From Oceanobacillus oncorhynchi (GTDB lineage Bacteria; Bacillota; Bacilli; Bacillales; Amphibacillaceae), in assembly GCF_000821065.1 (NCBI RefSeq), contig NZ_CDGG01000001.1, forward strand, positions 124,001 through 188,000: 64,000 nt of DNA, read 5' to 3'. A program made the translations under genes and the position numbers. This document shows, piece by piece, positions 29,047 to 38,504 of this stretch (the first letter of the stretch is position 1; every line of letters starts with the position of its first letter). The notes under the pieces are model-generated. The model saw nothing but the letters and a program-made list of their open reading frames with translations, was not told the DNA's origin and did no database searches.

Positions 29047-31002
29047 ATGCTGAACGAAAGGAGTAAATTAATCTTAAATCTACTGCTGGAGAAGAGAAAG
29101 GTTAACTTAGAGGAAACAGCAAAGCTGCTCGGAGTTACAGAAAGAACGATCCGAAATGATTTAGCAAAAATCGATGGGTTTTTAACCGAAAATAATTTAA
29201 CAAATTTAAAAAAGGAAACCATGATAAACTATTCGATTGAAAACGAACAGTCGACAACTATTCATCGTGTTCTGAATAAGATACATGCTGATTCGGAAAA
29301 ACAAATTGATTACTGGGAAGAGCCTATATATAGATTAGGATTTTTATATAACAAATTGTTTTGGAGCGAGCAGAGAATCACGATAGAAAGCTTGGAAAAA
29401 GAATTATTTGTAAGCAGAAGCACGATAAACAATGACTTGAAAAAGCTCAAAAACATGGCCAAGGAAATGAGCATAGATATCCTTTTTGAAAAAAATAAAG
29501 GACTTTACTTATTGGGTAAAGAGGAGAAGCTCCGAATCTTATATTTTCATTTTATCGACTTGTTTGAGCAATATAACTATAATCTGGAAATATCTAATGA
29601 TGATGAAGCGGCTATCCTGACCTATTGGATCAGGAAGGTGGAAGAAGAGCTGATGATTGAAATTTCCTACAGCAGTTTTCAAAGACTTATCCCAATTATG
29701 AGAACGATTACCGGTAGGATTCAACAAGGGAAAAAAGTAACGATCAACTCGAAGAATTTAAATCCTAAATCCAGTTATGAAATGGATATTATTGATAATA
29801 ACTGTGTCATCTTAGAAAAATATTTTAATATAATCATTCCACCTTCTGAGGTAGTGTTTATTTCCAAGCAAATTTACCGCAGTAACTTAATAAAAAATGA
29901 AGTAGTTTATCAAGGATATCAAGTAAATTTGGATATTATTGTAAATTCCTGCATCAAGGAAATAAGCAAGCTTCTAAAAATCGATCTTACGTTGGATAAA
30001 GAGCTGTTTAAACATCTTGCTCTGCATTTTCAGACAACAATAACAAAGGATGATTATGAGATTGCTCATTTGATTACAAAAGAAACCTTTAAAGACATAA
30101 AGGCGGTTCATGAGCATATTTATACCGTTGTAAAACGTGTCATGCAGGATATTGGAAGAAGAGAGCATATTCCATTTAATAATGAAATGGAATGGCTCTT
30201 TATCACATTGCATATAGTTTCCTCCATTGAAAAAATCAAAGACAGAATTGCAGAGGAATTAAATGTCATATTGATTTGTCATATGGGAATCGGGACTTCG
30301 CAATTTTTAAAATATCAGCTCAATCATTACTTTAAATTTAAACCGAGAATCGTTACTAAAAAAATTCTATCAGAAGAAGCGAATAAAGCGGATATGATTA
30401 TCTCCACGATTCATTTGCAGGATTTCAACATTCCATACATACAGGTAACGCCGTATGTAACAGAGGTTGATATAAAAAATATACAGCGTCTTGAAAAACA
30501 GATTATAGAGGAAAAGATAACATTCCAGGAAGAGGGAGTATGGAAAGGAAGAAGTGAACCTATGTTAAAAGACCTTCTGACAGAAGAAACAATTGAAACA
30601 AAGGTGTCTGTAAATGATTGGGAAGAAGCAATCATTTACAGCGGGAAAATTTTAGAAAAAACAGGTGTCATAACCAATGAATATACGCAGGCAATGGTCG
30701 AGGCTGTAAAGAATTTCGGCCCGTATATTGTGATTGCACCAAGGATTGCTTTGGCACACGCCAGTTCAAAGGACGGTGTCCATCAAATCGGTATGAGTCT
30801 GATTACCTTAGACGAGGGGGTAGAATTCGGCAATAAAGATAATGACCCGGTGAGGATTGTCATATGTCTGGCAGCCATTGATCATCACACCCATTTAAAA
30901 GCGTTGTCGGAATTAGTAGAGGAACTGAATAACGAAGAATTTGTAAATATGCTGCTTCATTCAGATAAAGAAGAAATTGTAAAAGTCATTAATCAAAAAT
31001 AA
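29047..31002 (+). CDS. PRD-containing PTS transcriptional regulator (BglG/MtlR type)
   Basis: The 651-residue activator/antiterminator has an N-terminal helix-turn-helix (LLGVTERTIRNDLAKI), a second HTH/Mga-like region, and two PRD domains with regulatory histidines (one in HLALHFQTT). A EIIB-like domain has CHMGIGTSQ, and a C-terminal EIIA-like domain has an active-site His in ALAHASS. Such proteins are switched by HPr and the cognate PTS EIIB. I start at ATG 29047, since TAAGGAGG lies 6 nt before it. It heads the operon and very likely regulates it. Confidence 0.88.
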   Translation: MLNERSKLILNLLLEKRKVNLEETAKLLGVTERTIRNDLAKIDGFLTENNLTNLKKETMINYSIENEQSTTIHRVLNKIHADSEKQIDYWEEPIYRLGFLYNKLFWSEQRITIESLEKELFVSRSTINNDLKKLKNMAKEMSIDILFEKNKGLYLLGKEEKLRILYFHFIDLFEQYNYNLEISNDDEAAILTYWIRKVEEELMIEISYSSFQRLIPIMRTITGRIQQGKKVTINSKNLNPKSSYEMDIIDNNCVILEKYFNIIIPPSEVVFISKQIYRSNLIKNEVVYQGYQVNLDIIVNSCIKEISKLLKIDLTLDKELFKHLALHFQTTITKDDYEIAHLITKETFKDIKAVHEHIYTVVKRVMQDIGRREHIPFNNEMEWLFITLHIVSSIEKIKDRIAEELNVILICHMGIGTSQFLKYQLNHYFKFKPRIVTKKILSEEANKADMIISTIHLQDFNIPYIQVTPYVTEVDIKNIQRLEKQIIEEKITFQEEGVWKGRSEPMLKDLLTEETIETKVSVNDWEEAIIYSGKILEKTGVITNEYTQAMVEAVKNFGPYIVIAPRIALAHASSKDGVHQIGMSLITLDEGVEFGNKDNDPVRIVICLAAIDHHTHLKALSELVEELNNEEFVNMLLHSDKEEIVKVINQK

Positions 31003-31032
31003 ATTTTATAAAAAATAAGGGAGTGCATCAAT

Positions 31033-31302
31033 ATGAAAATATTAACAGTTTGCGGTATGGGATCAGGATCATCATTAATTTTAAAAATGAATGTGGAAGA
31101 GGTTCTTTCTGGTTTAGGAAAAGATGCAGAGGTAGAAGCATGCGATATCGGCTCTGTGGCAGGACATCAAGTAGATTTACTTATATCTACGAAGGAATTT
31201 GGAGATCAGCTGGAGGAATTTACAGCAGACAAAATTTTAGTTAGTAATGTAGTCGATAAAAGCGATATCGAGCAGCAATTAAAGGATTATCTCGCCAAAT
31301 AG
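31033..31302 (+). CDS. PTS EIIB component, ascorbate/galactitol type
   Basis: This 89-residue cytoplasmic phosphocarrier passes phosphate from EIIA to the sugar. The phosphorylated Cys7 sits in VCGMGSGSS, the P-loop typical of the lactose/ascorbate IIB fold. The matching EIIA activity may come from the C-terminal domain of the upstream regulator or from elsewhere, because no separate EIIA gene lies in this operon. The EIIC gene follows 12 nt later. Confidence 0.88.
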   Translation: MKILTVCGMGSGSSLILKMNVEEVLSGLGKDAEVEACDIGSVAGHQVDLLISTKEFGDQLEEFTADKILVSNVVDKSDIEQQLKDYLAK

Positions 31303-31314
31303 GAGGAGACCATC

Positions 31315-32670
31315 ATGAATTTTGTATACAGTTTTTTTAATCAACCAGCAATTATCATTGGGCTGATTGCTTTTATTGGCTTAGTTGCTTTACGAAAGCC
31401 CATTGATAAAATTTTATCCGGTACCTTTAAGACCGTAGTCGGCTTTGTGATTTTATCACAGGGTGGAGGCATTATTTCAAGTGCATTGGAAAAGCTGTCC
31501 CCAGCTTTTGAGAGCGCCTTTCAAGTGCAGGGAGTAATTCCCTCCAATGAAGCTGTTATCGGATTGGCAGAGACTTTATTCGGTGCTGAAATGGCATTGA
31601 TTATGGCATTCGGATTTATTTGTAACATCTTAATCGCCCGCTTTACCAAGTTTAAATACATCTTTTTAACAGGTCACCATGTTTTATTCATGTCAGCATT
31701 GTTAGCGGCTGTTTTAAGTACAATCGGTTTCAGAGGAACCGAACTGGTCATAACCGGATCGTTAATCCTTGGAGCTGTGATGACACTGTCACCGGCGGTT
31801 GTACAGCCTTTCTATAGAAAAGCGACAGGTAACGATAACATAGCTATGGGTCATTTTAATGCAATTAGTTATTCCCTTTCTCCATTAATTAGTAAAGCAG
31901 TTGGGAACAAACAGCGTTCCACGGAGGATATTAAAGTTCCAAAGCAATTAAGCTTCTTCCGTGATAATACGATTACAACCGCAATCGTCATGATTATTTT
32001 ATATGTAGTAACCTATTTATTTGCGGAAAGGTCTGTCGCAATGGAATTATCTGGCGGAGATAATATTGTCATGTACGCGGTGATGCAGGCAATGATTTTT
32101 ACAGCAGGATTTGTAGTGGTTCTGCATGGTGTACGTATGATGCTTGCAGAAATTGTCCCTGCATTTAAAGGGATTTCTGAAAAAATTGTACCAGATGCCA
32201 CACCTGCACTCGATGTACCAGTGCTGTTTCCGTACGCTCCAAATGCGGTATTAATTGGATTTATGTCTTCCGTTGTCGGAGGATTAATGGTCTTTCTTAT
32301 TTTACCGTTTACACCATTGCCGGTAATTATCCCTGGTTTAATCAATTTATTCTTTGTAGGTGCAGGTGTTGGTGTGCTGGCGAATGCAGTCGGCGGAATC
32401 CGGGGTACGATTGTCGGAGGCATTTTTAATGGTGCGCTAATCACCTTTTTGCCGGCATTAATGCTCCCGTTGTTAGGGGAGCTCGGATTTGCAAACTCCA
32501 CTTTTGGAGACGCAGATTTTGCAGTAACGGGAATCCTTCTCGGACAATTAGGTGTGCTGTTTAGTAAAGCAGGTATCTATGGAATCCTGTTTATTCTGGC
32601 ACTTATTTTTATCGTTGGTTCAATCATCAAGGCAAGAAATAATAAAATGCCAGAAGCGGAAGCTAAATAG
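31315..32670 (+). CDS. PTS EIIC component, ascorbate (UlaA) family
   Basis: This membrane transporter of 451 residues, about eleven hydrophobic segments, opens with FNQPAIIIGLIAFIGL. It has the UlaA-family features GFVILSQGGGIISSAL, MAFGFICNILIARFTK and TGHHVLFMSALLAA. It moves a sugar or sugar acid across the membrane while EIIB phosphorylates it. UlaA itself carries L-ascorbate, but the neighbouring SIS-domain isomerase instead of ascorbate lactonase suggests another substrate. AGGAGGAGACC precedes the ATG. Confidence 0.9.
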   Translation: MNFVYSFFNQPAIIIGLIAFIGLVALRKPIDKILSGTFKTVVGFVILSQGGGIISSALEKLSPAFESAFQVQGVIPSNEAVIGLAETLFGAEMALIMAFGFICNILIARFTKFKYIFLTGHHVLFMSALLAAVLSTIGFRGTELVITGSLILGAVMTLSPAVVQPFYRKATGNDNIAMGHFNAISYSLSPLISKAVGNKQRSTEDIKVPKQLSFFRDNTITTAIVMIILYVVTYLFAERSVAMELSGGDNIVMYAVMQAMIFTAGFVVVLHGVRMMLAEIVPAFKGISEKIVPDATPALDVPVLFPYAPNAVLIGFMSSVVGGLMVFLILPFTPLPVIIPGLINLFFVGAGVGVLANAVGGIRGTIVGGIFNGALITFLPALMLPLLGELGFANSTFGDADFAVTGILLGQLGVLFSKAGIYGILFILALIFIVGSIIKARNNKMPEAEAK

Positions 32671-32693
32671 TTTAAGAGAGAGGAGCTTATCCA

Positions 32694-33329
32694 ATGGCTA
32701 TTCAAGAGCATGTTCAATCGTTAGTAGAAAGATATCCAGTATTAGAAGTGAATCAGAGCCAAATTGAAGAAACCTATCATTTATTCATGAAGACGATTCA
32801 ATCTGGCGGGACCATCTATATGTGTGGAAACGGCGGGAGCTATTCCGACGGTCAGCACATTGTAGGAGAGCTGTTAAAATCCTTTGATAAGAAAAGAGAA
32901 TTAAATAGCCGGATTACCGAAAAATTAGTTTCGGAGTATGCAGAAGAAGGCCGGTACTTAGCAGATAATTTAGAAGCGGGAATTGATTCTATGGTGCTGG
33001 GGAGCCAGGACGCATTTGCATATGCCTTCAGTAATGATGTAGATGCCAATTTAGTCTTTGCACAGGACCTCCTGACACGTGGTACAGAAAAGGACACCCT
33101 GTTATGTCTATCAAGCTCAGGTAACTCTAAGAATGTAAAGTATGCTGCGATGATAGGAAAAATGATCGGAATGAATGTTATTCTGTTAAGCGGCCAGCAG
33201 CAAGGAACAATTGGGGAGTATACGAATTGTAATATCTTGGTTCCAGAGACGGAAACGTATAAGATTCAGGAGTTACATTTGCCGATTTATCATTGTTTGT
33301 GTCTTGCTGTAGAGGATAGTTTGTTTTAG
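32694..33329 (+). CDS. SIS-domain sugar-phosphate isomerase (GmhA-like)
   Basis: The 211-residue protein has the phosphosugar-binding SIS fold with MCGNGGSYSDGQHIVGEL, CLSSSGNSKNV and a C-terminal helix ending in PIYHCLCLAVED. These resemble sedoheptulose 7-phosphate isomerase (GmhA). It is the last gene of the PTS operon, so a role as aldose-ketose isomerase on the phosphorylated PTS substrate is more likely than lipopolysaccharide heptose synthesis. Partners of that route (HldE, GmhB) are absent here. Confidence 0.8.
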   Translation: MAIQEHVQSLVERYPVLEVNQSQIEETYHLFMKTIQSGGTIYMCGNGGSYSDGQHIVGELLKSFDKKRELNSRITEKLVSEYAEEGRYLADNLEAGIDSMVLGSQDAFAYAFSNDVDANLVFAQDLLTRGTEKDTLLCLSSSGNSKNVKYAAMIGKMIGMNVILLSGQQQGTIGEYTNCNILVPETETYKIQELHLPIYHCLCLAVEDSLF

Positions 33330-33385
33330 TTTTTGTCGGTTGAGGTGTGTATTTTTATAGGAAAATAGAATAAGAGATTGTGATT

Positions 33386-33430
33386 AAGAGATGCCTGTAT
33401 ATTTATTGAATATATTAGGTATCTCTTTTG
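33386..33430 (+). terminator. Intrinsic terminator of the PTS-SIS operon
   Basis: AAGAGATGCCT (33386-33396) pairs with AGGTATCTCTT (33417-33427), followed by T. An inner AT stem extends it. Confidence 0.75.
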
Positions 33431-33529
33431 GTTTGTGGTTGTGGAAATAGGTGTTCAGGTGATGGGGATATGGTAAAATAGAAGGACATTCTAACGAAAA
33501 AAATCAATTTAACATAAAGGAAGATTTCA

Positions 33530-34009
33530 ATGAATATAACCCTTGTCACTGTAGGAAAGCTGAAGGAAAAATACTTAAAGCAAGGTATTGAGGAATATAA
33601 AAAACGCTTAGGTGCCTATGCGAAAGTGAATATTGTCGAGGTAGCGGATGAAAAAGCTCCAGAGACAATGAGTGAAGCGGAAATGGAAGAAGTGAAGCGT
33701 AAGGAAGGCGAGCGTATTCTTGCGCAGGTTCATCCAGATGCATTTGTGATTACGTTGGAGATTGAAGGAAAGATGCTGAGTTCGGAGCAGCTGGCGAAAA
33801 AGCTGGATGAGCTGGCGACTTATGGGAAGAGCAAGATTGTGTTTGTGATTGGCGGTTCGCTTGGGATTAGTGAGGATGTGCGGAAGCGAAGTGATTTGGC
33901 TTTGTCGTTTTCTAAGATGACGTTTCCTCATCAGTTGATGCGGCTGGTGTTGTTGGAGCAGGTTTATCGGAGTTTTCGGATTATGAGGGGGGAACCGTAT
34001 CATAAGTAA
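33530..34009 (+). CDS. rlmH: 23S rRNA pseudouridine-1915 N3-methyltransferase RlmH
   Basis: RlmH methylates pseudouridine 1915 of 23S rRNA using S-adenosylmethionine. Its 159 residues and motifs are standard: the knotted SPOUT fold with [13 protein letters not shown], the [22 protein letters not shown] stretch and the end [10 protein letters not shown]. In B. subtilis (yydA) it directly follows the htrA-like gene, while here about 16 kb of other genes lie between. In staphylococci its 3' end is the SCC integration site. Confidence 0.97.
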   Translation: MNITLVTVGKLKEKYLKQGIEEYKKRLGAYAKVNIVEVADEKAPETMSEAEMEEVKRKEGERILAQVHPDAFVITLEIEGKMLSSEQLAKKLDELATYGKSKIVFVIGGSLGISEDVRKRSDLALSFSKMTFPHQLMRLVLLEQVYRSFRIMRGEPYHK

Positions 34010-34175
34010 ATGAGGTTTTCTCATATGTGTATGTGGAATGAAACAACTAGTAATCCTTTAAATATGGTCCAACCTACATTTTGGTGAGTAATACATCCAA
34101 ACAAAAATGTATACGAAAAATCCTGTTATGTGTAAAATAAAACAGTTAGCATTTGGTTGTAGGAAGGATGATAGT

Positions 34176-35058
34176 GTGTTAAAAACATATACTTGGCTAA
34201 CATTTTGTGTAATGGTGTGGGGAAGTAACTTTGTATTTGGAAAAGTGTTAGTCCAAAGTTTTTCCCCAACCCTGTTAACCATGCTTAGGCTTTTATTTAT
34301 TGTATTATTTTTAATTGGGTTATCCTCATATAATGGATATTTTAAGCGAGTTAAGAAATCAGATTTACTCTCGGTTTTCTTTCTAGGATTGATTGGTATT
34401 TTTATAAACCAATGGTCTTTTTTTGTTGGATTACAAACAGCTGATCCAACAACATCTGCATTAATTTTGGCAACTACCCCTATTCTAACTGGCGTATTAG
34501 CTGCGATTTTTTTAAAAGAAAAATTAACAATTCGGATGTTGATGGGGTCTATTGTGGCAATCGTCGGTATTTATTTTGTGGTAACAAAAGGGGATTTATC
34601 TTCCGTACATATCGATAGTGGTCTATTATGGATTGTTTTAACGATGATAACATTCGCCATTATGATTATTATGACGAGGCATCTTTCAGATAGGATAGAC
34701 CCTTTTACTCTTACCTTACATTCAACTATTGTTGGGTTGATTGTGTCGATTCCTTGCATTATTTCTAGATACACCTATACAAATAAGCTCTAAGATGTCA
34801 GATTGGTCTTTACTGATTGTAACGGCCGTTGTTATACACGGTCTAGCTAATTTGATATGGAATAAAAACATTAGTCATGTTGATGCTTCAAAGGCTTCAA
34901 TATTATCCAATTTAGAACCTTTTGTAGCGATGATCATGGGATTGATCGTATTATCCAAACCAATAACTAACATAGAAGTTTTCGGGGCTCTATTTATAGT
35001 GGGGGGAGTCATACTCTCTACATATCAACGAAAAAAGCTAAATAACCGATTGAATTAA
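34176..35058 (+). pseudogene. EamA/DMT-family transporter, frameshifted
   Basis: Two pieces of one drug/metabolite transporter lie in different frames. The first (34176-34793) covers about seven helices and includes ATTPILTGVLAAIFLKEKLT. The second continues from near 34755 to 35058 with HGLANLIWNKN and ASILSNLEPFVA. Reading passes from one frame to the other if one T is removed in CCTT at 34752-34755. The start is taken as GTG 34176 after AGGAAGGATG. Either the gene is inactivated or the base is a sequencing error. Confidence 0.8.
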
Positions 35059-35482
35059 CAAGACCTATATCATAAAAAACATTCATCCTGAATTATTCAT
35101 AGTAATTTAGGAATTAACCCAAATCCCAGTACTCTAAGCTCTCTTGACCGATTTCATCTACACTAAATAAATGAAAAAGGAATCCATTTCTGATAAGGTT
35201 AAAATGCTAGTAATAACCACCAGAAAGGATTCTTTATATCGCTACTTTAACGCAAAAACGCTAAAGGTATGATAATTTTTTTCATTTTGTATTCCCTTCT
35301 AAAAGTATCCTATACCTTTATTCGGCACCAATTCCATTAACTAGTTTCCTTCAATCCATTCCGAAGTCAGTACAAATTCGTACCTTTATATGTACGTTCT
35401 CTTTCAAGCACTTGCGCCAACCTATAAAAAATAGGACAAAGGAGCTTCTCTCCCTCGTCCTATAAGTTTTCCCTACCGACAC
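35059..35482. other. Gene-poor region after the EamA gene
   Basis: It holds the terminator of the F420-ligase-like gene at 35426-35463. On the minus strand a short open tail ending at 35114 reads SVDEIGQESLEYWDLG before its stop, which looks protein-like. I could not place it in a family and it may be a remnant of a mobile gene. Confidence 0.3.
35426..35463 (-). terminator. Intrinsic terminator of the F420-ligase-like gene
   Basis: ATAGGAC (35431-35437) pairs with GTCCTAT (35457-35463), with an inner GGAG/CTCC stem. The minus strand ends in a T run. Confidence 0.8.
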
Positions 35483-36679
35483 TTATTTCGTATAATTATC
35501 AAAATACCCCTGAATAAAAACAATCGGCGTCCCTTTATCCCCACTGCCTGAAGTTAAATCAGACAACGACCCGATAAGGTCCGTCAGTCTCCGTGGGGTA
35601 GTTCCTTGTGCTTCCATTGCTCCAACCAAGTCATCCTGTTTCTCATTAATGTGTTTAGAGATTGCCTCTTTTAGCTCTTCCCCTTTTAAGTCAGCAAACT
35701 GGTTGTCAGCCAAGTACTTTAATTTAATTTCATTTGGTGTTCCTTCTAATCCAGTTGTGTAAGCAGGGGAAACAACCGGATCTGCCAGTTCCCATATCTT
35801 TCCTACAGGATCTTTGAATGCGCCATCCCCATAAATCATGACCTCAACCGTTTTACCTGTCTTTTCTTTCAGGATTTCTTGAATGGTATCAACAACAGGC
35901 TGGCAATTGTGCGGGAATAACTTTACGCTATCCTCTGTTGCTTTATTAGAGCCCAGTAAGCCGTAAGCTTCGTTAAAGCCGCTTCCGTCAATGGATTCAG
36001 AAAGAATATTATCAAGGCTGTAAATTTTTTCGCCGCCATTTGCCTTTAAAATTCGCTTTGTTCTTTCCCGTGAATGAATATCACAGCAAAGTACACTCTT
36101 TGTGTATTCCAAAATTGTCTTTGGATCATTTGAAAAGATGACTTCGCACTCGATTCCATATTCTTCAACCAGGGATTTGTAATAATCGATATAATCTACG
36201 CCTGTGAAGGTATGTTTGTTGTAGCCAAAATGCTCCCGAAACTGCTTTTCAGTTAGAACATCTGTCCAAGGGTTTATCCCTTTTTCATCAAGTGTATCTA
36301 AATCCACTAAATGGTTGCCTACTTCATCGGAAGGATAGCTCAGCATTAACACGATTTTCTTCGCGCCTTTTGCGATTCCGCTGAGGCAAGTAGAAAAACG
36401 GTTACGGCTAAGGATCGGGAAGATCACACCGATGGTATCCTCTCCAAATTTAGTTTGAACATCGTTGGCAATATGGTCAATCGTAGCGTAGTTGCCTTGT
36501 GCACGTGCCACAACGGATTCCGTAACGGTGACAACATCTTTATTCTGAATAGTAAAGCCTTCAACCTCTGCTGCTTTTAATACACTATCCGCAACAATCT
36601 CCTCAATGTTATCTCCCGTATTGATGATGGGACAACGCAGTCCTCTGGCGATAGTTCCTACAACTCTTTCCACAATCAT
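35483..36679 (-). CDS. Coenzyme F420-0:L-glutamate ligase (CofE)-like protein
   Basis: The 398-residue protein belongs to a conserved Firmicutes branch of the CofE family. Recognisable segments are RGLRCPIINTGDNIEE, TESVVARAQGNYAT, VIFPILSRNRF, YGLLGSNKATED, VMIYGDGAFKDPVG and the end DLTSGSGDKGTPIVFIQGYF. True CofE adds glutamate to F420-0 and is about 250 residues. Bacilli are not known to make F420, so this long form probably ligates another substrate. AAGGAG precedes the ATG. It is divergent from the LysR gene. Confidence 0.8.
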   Translation of the reverse strand: MIVERVVGTIARGLRCPIINTGDNIEEIVADSVLKAAEVEGFTIQNKDVVTVTESVVARAQGNYATIDHIANDVQTKFGEDTIGVIFPILSRNRFSTCLSGIAKGAKKIVLMLSYPSDEVGNHLVDLDTLDEKGINPWTDVLTEKQFREHFGYNKHTFTGVDYIDYYKSLVEEYGIECEVIFSNDPKTILEYTKSVLCCDIHSRERTKRILKANGGEKIYSLDNILSESIDGSGFNEAYGLLGSNKATEDSVKLFPHNCQPVVDTIQEILKEKTGKTVEVMIYGDGAFKDPVGKIWELADPVVSPAYTTGLEGTPNEIKLKYLADNQFADLKGEELKEAISKHINEKQDDLVGAMEAQGTTPRRLTDLIGSLSDLTSGSGDKGTPIVFIQGYFDNYTK

Positions 36680-36842
36680 TCGCTCCTTCTTGGTAATGTT
36701 GCTATATTTTATAAAATATTCACTTGTTAAAAAGTATCTTACTAATATACTAACAATCTAAACAGTCTCCTCTTGTAATATACGGCTTTTCATGATATAA
36801 GTAAAGTCAATATATCTAATATGGGGTATAAGGGTGGGTTAT

Positions 36843-37745
36843 ATGACGGGCAAATTGGATTTATATTATCTTTTTTATACGGTTGGTAAAAATAAAAGCT
36901 TTTCTAAAGCGGCTAAAGAGCTGTATATGTCCCAGCCGGCAATAAGCCAATCCATGGCACAATTAGAGAAGGAATTAGATACAAGGCTGTTTAATCGGCT
37001 GTCTAAAGGTGTAACGCTAACGGATGAAGGAAATTTATTGTTTGAATATGTCAGTTCAGCACTTCAATTTATACAAGCTGGGGAAGAAAAGCTTTTAGAA
37101 TTTAAAAAATTAATCATTGGTGAACTTAAAATAGGGGTCAGCGATACCATTTCACGATTTTTTCTGCTTCCCTATTTAGAAACATTCCATAATCGGTATC
37201 CAAATCTCAAATTCAAAATAGTCAATGGGACCACATGGGAAATCATAGCTGCCTTAAAAGCAGGAGAAGTGAACATAGCTATCTGTAATCTCCCCGTTGA
37301 CGACAAGTTCTTAGAAGTAAAGCCTTTATTAGAAATTCAGGATACCTTTGTATATGGAGAAAAATACCGGGAAGTATTATCTAAACCAATTGAACCGGAA
37401 GAATTGGTTCATTTTCCGCTTATTTTATTGGACAATTCCAATTCCCGGAGATATGTCGAAGAATTTTTTCTTACAAAAGGAATTAAAATCCAGCCGGAAT
37501 TTGAGCTGGGTTCCCATGAACTGCTGTTAGAATTTGCTAAGATTAATCTTGGCGTTGCTTGCGTCACAAAAGAATTCTCTGAACAGTTTATGAGAGAAGG
37601 CCTGCTTGATGAAGTGATTTTAACGGAACCTATACCTAAAAGAAGTATTGGCATATGTTATTTAAAAAATGTTCCTTTAAATCGAGCTGCAGAAAGGTTT
37701 GTGGACATTATGGAAGAAAATAAGAGGAATTTCAAATGGCAATAG
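36843..37745 (+). CDS. LysR-family transcriptional regulator
   Basis: The 300-residue protein has an N-terminal winged HTH (YLFYTVGKNKSFSKAAKELYMSQPAISQSMAQLE) and a periplasmic-binding-like effector domain from about residue 90. LysR regulators often control a divergent neighbour, and the CofE-like gene is transcribed away from it across a 163-bp gap. ATG 36843 is chosen because the AAGGGTGG ribosome binding site lies just before it and includes the GTG at 36834. Confidence 0.88.
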   Translation: MTGKLDLYYLFYTVGKNKSFSKAAKELYMSQPAISQSMAQLEKELDTRLFNRLSKGVTLTDEGNLLFEYVSSALQFIQAGEEKLLEFKKLIIGELKIGVSDTISRFFLLPYLETFHNRYPNLKFKIVNGTTWEIIAALKAGEVNIAICNLPVDDKFLEVKPLLEIQDTFVYGEKYREVLSKPIEPEELVHFPLILLDNSNSRRYVEEFFLTKGIKIQPEFELGSHELLLEFAKINLGVACVTKEFSEQFMREGLLDEVILTEPIPKRSIGICYLKNVPLNRAAERFVDIMEENKRNFKWQ

Positions 37746-37851
37746 GTGTACCATTCGTTTGGGTAATATGAGAAGATGTACGCAGCACAAAATAAGATGA
37801 TTTTAATATTTGAGAATCTATTAAACAACCGTAACCATAGGAGGTAAGTAA

Positions 37852-38379
37852 ATGAATGATCATTTTATAGTAATGGCGAAAAAGGGCAGGATGGTCATGC
37901 TGACTATTTTTTCGCTCGTGTTTGTTGCGCTGGGCATAATCATTTTATTAGTCCCGTTTAATGAACCAATGTTACCCATGGTGATAGGGATTCTTGCCAT
38001 TTTAGTATTCGGGCTTTGTTTCCTGTATTATGTTAAAGCACTTGCCAAAAGGGAACCAGCCGTCATGATTACAAAAGAGGGAATCATCGATAATTCCAGT
38101 TACATTCGAGCAGGTCTCGTCAAATGGGAGGAAATTGAAGCAATTGATTTTTTAAACTTTTCAGGTCAGGTATTTCTTGGTATTTTTACATATGATCCTG
38201 AATTGATTATTAACCGGTCAAGCGGAATAAAGAAAGTATTTAACCGATTAAACAAAGGGCTGTTGCCATCTCAAGTGAACATTCCTTTTAAGAATTTGGA
38301 TTGTTCTGCGGAGGAGCTGTTGAATGCTATTGGCGAACGTTGGGATACAGCGTTGAAGGAAGAAAGCAAAAAAGAATGA
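37852..38379 (+). CDS. STM3941-type membrane protein of unknown function
   Basis: The 175-residue protein has two membrane helices (about 17-37 and 41-62) and a cytoplasmic PH-like domain. Features shared with the STM3941 family are an ITKEGIIDNSSYI strand, VKWEEIEAID and the closing VNIPFKNLDCSAEELL. AGGAGGTAAG precedes the ATG. No function is known. It stands alone downstream of the LysR gene. Confidence 0.65.
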   Translation: MNDHFIVMAKKGRMVMLTIFSLVFVALGIIILLVPFNEPMLPMVIGILAILVFGLCFLYYVKALAKREPAVMITKEGIIDNSSYIRAGLVKWEEIEAIDFLNFSGQVFLGIFTYDPELIINRSSGIKKVFNRLNKGLLPSQVNIPFKNLDCSAEELLNAIGERWDTALKEESKKE

Positions 38380-38417
38380 AGCCAAAAAGCTGTCAGCAGA
38401 AATGATTGGAAAATACA

Positions 38418-38464
38418 TGAAAAAAGAGGAATGTTACATCTAAACACGATGTGACATTCCTCTT
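38418..38464 (-). terminator. Intrinsic terminator of the pheA-symporter operon
   Basis: A 17-bp stem (38424-38440 with 38448-38464, one G-T pair) has a T run on the minus strand. Confidence 0.85.
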
Positions 38465-38504
38465 CTGTCTTTTAGGCTGATTCAGCCCCAGCTCTCTACA
38501 TTTG

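Noticed and set aside
32694-33329. Lipopolysaccharide or S-layer heptose synthesis by GmhA
   Set aside because: No HldE or GmhB partner is nearby, and the gene is the last of a PTS operon.
33998-35075. SCC-type element integrated at the end of rlmH
   Set aside because: Only an 8-nt repeat (TATCATAA) flanks the EamA gene, no ccr recombinase is present, and such a short AT-rich match can occur by chance.
35483-36679. Evidence for F420 biosynthesis in this organism
   Set aside because: Only one CofE-like gene is present, it is of a long Firmicutes form, and no other F420 gene is in the window.
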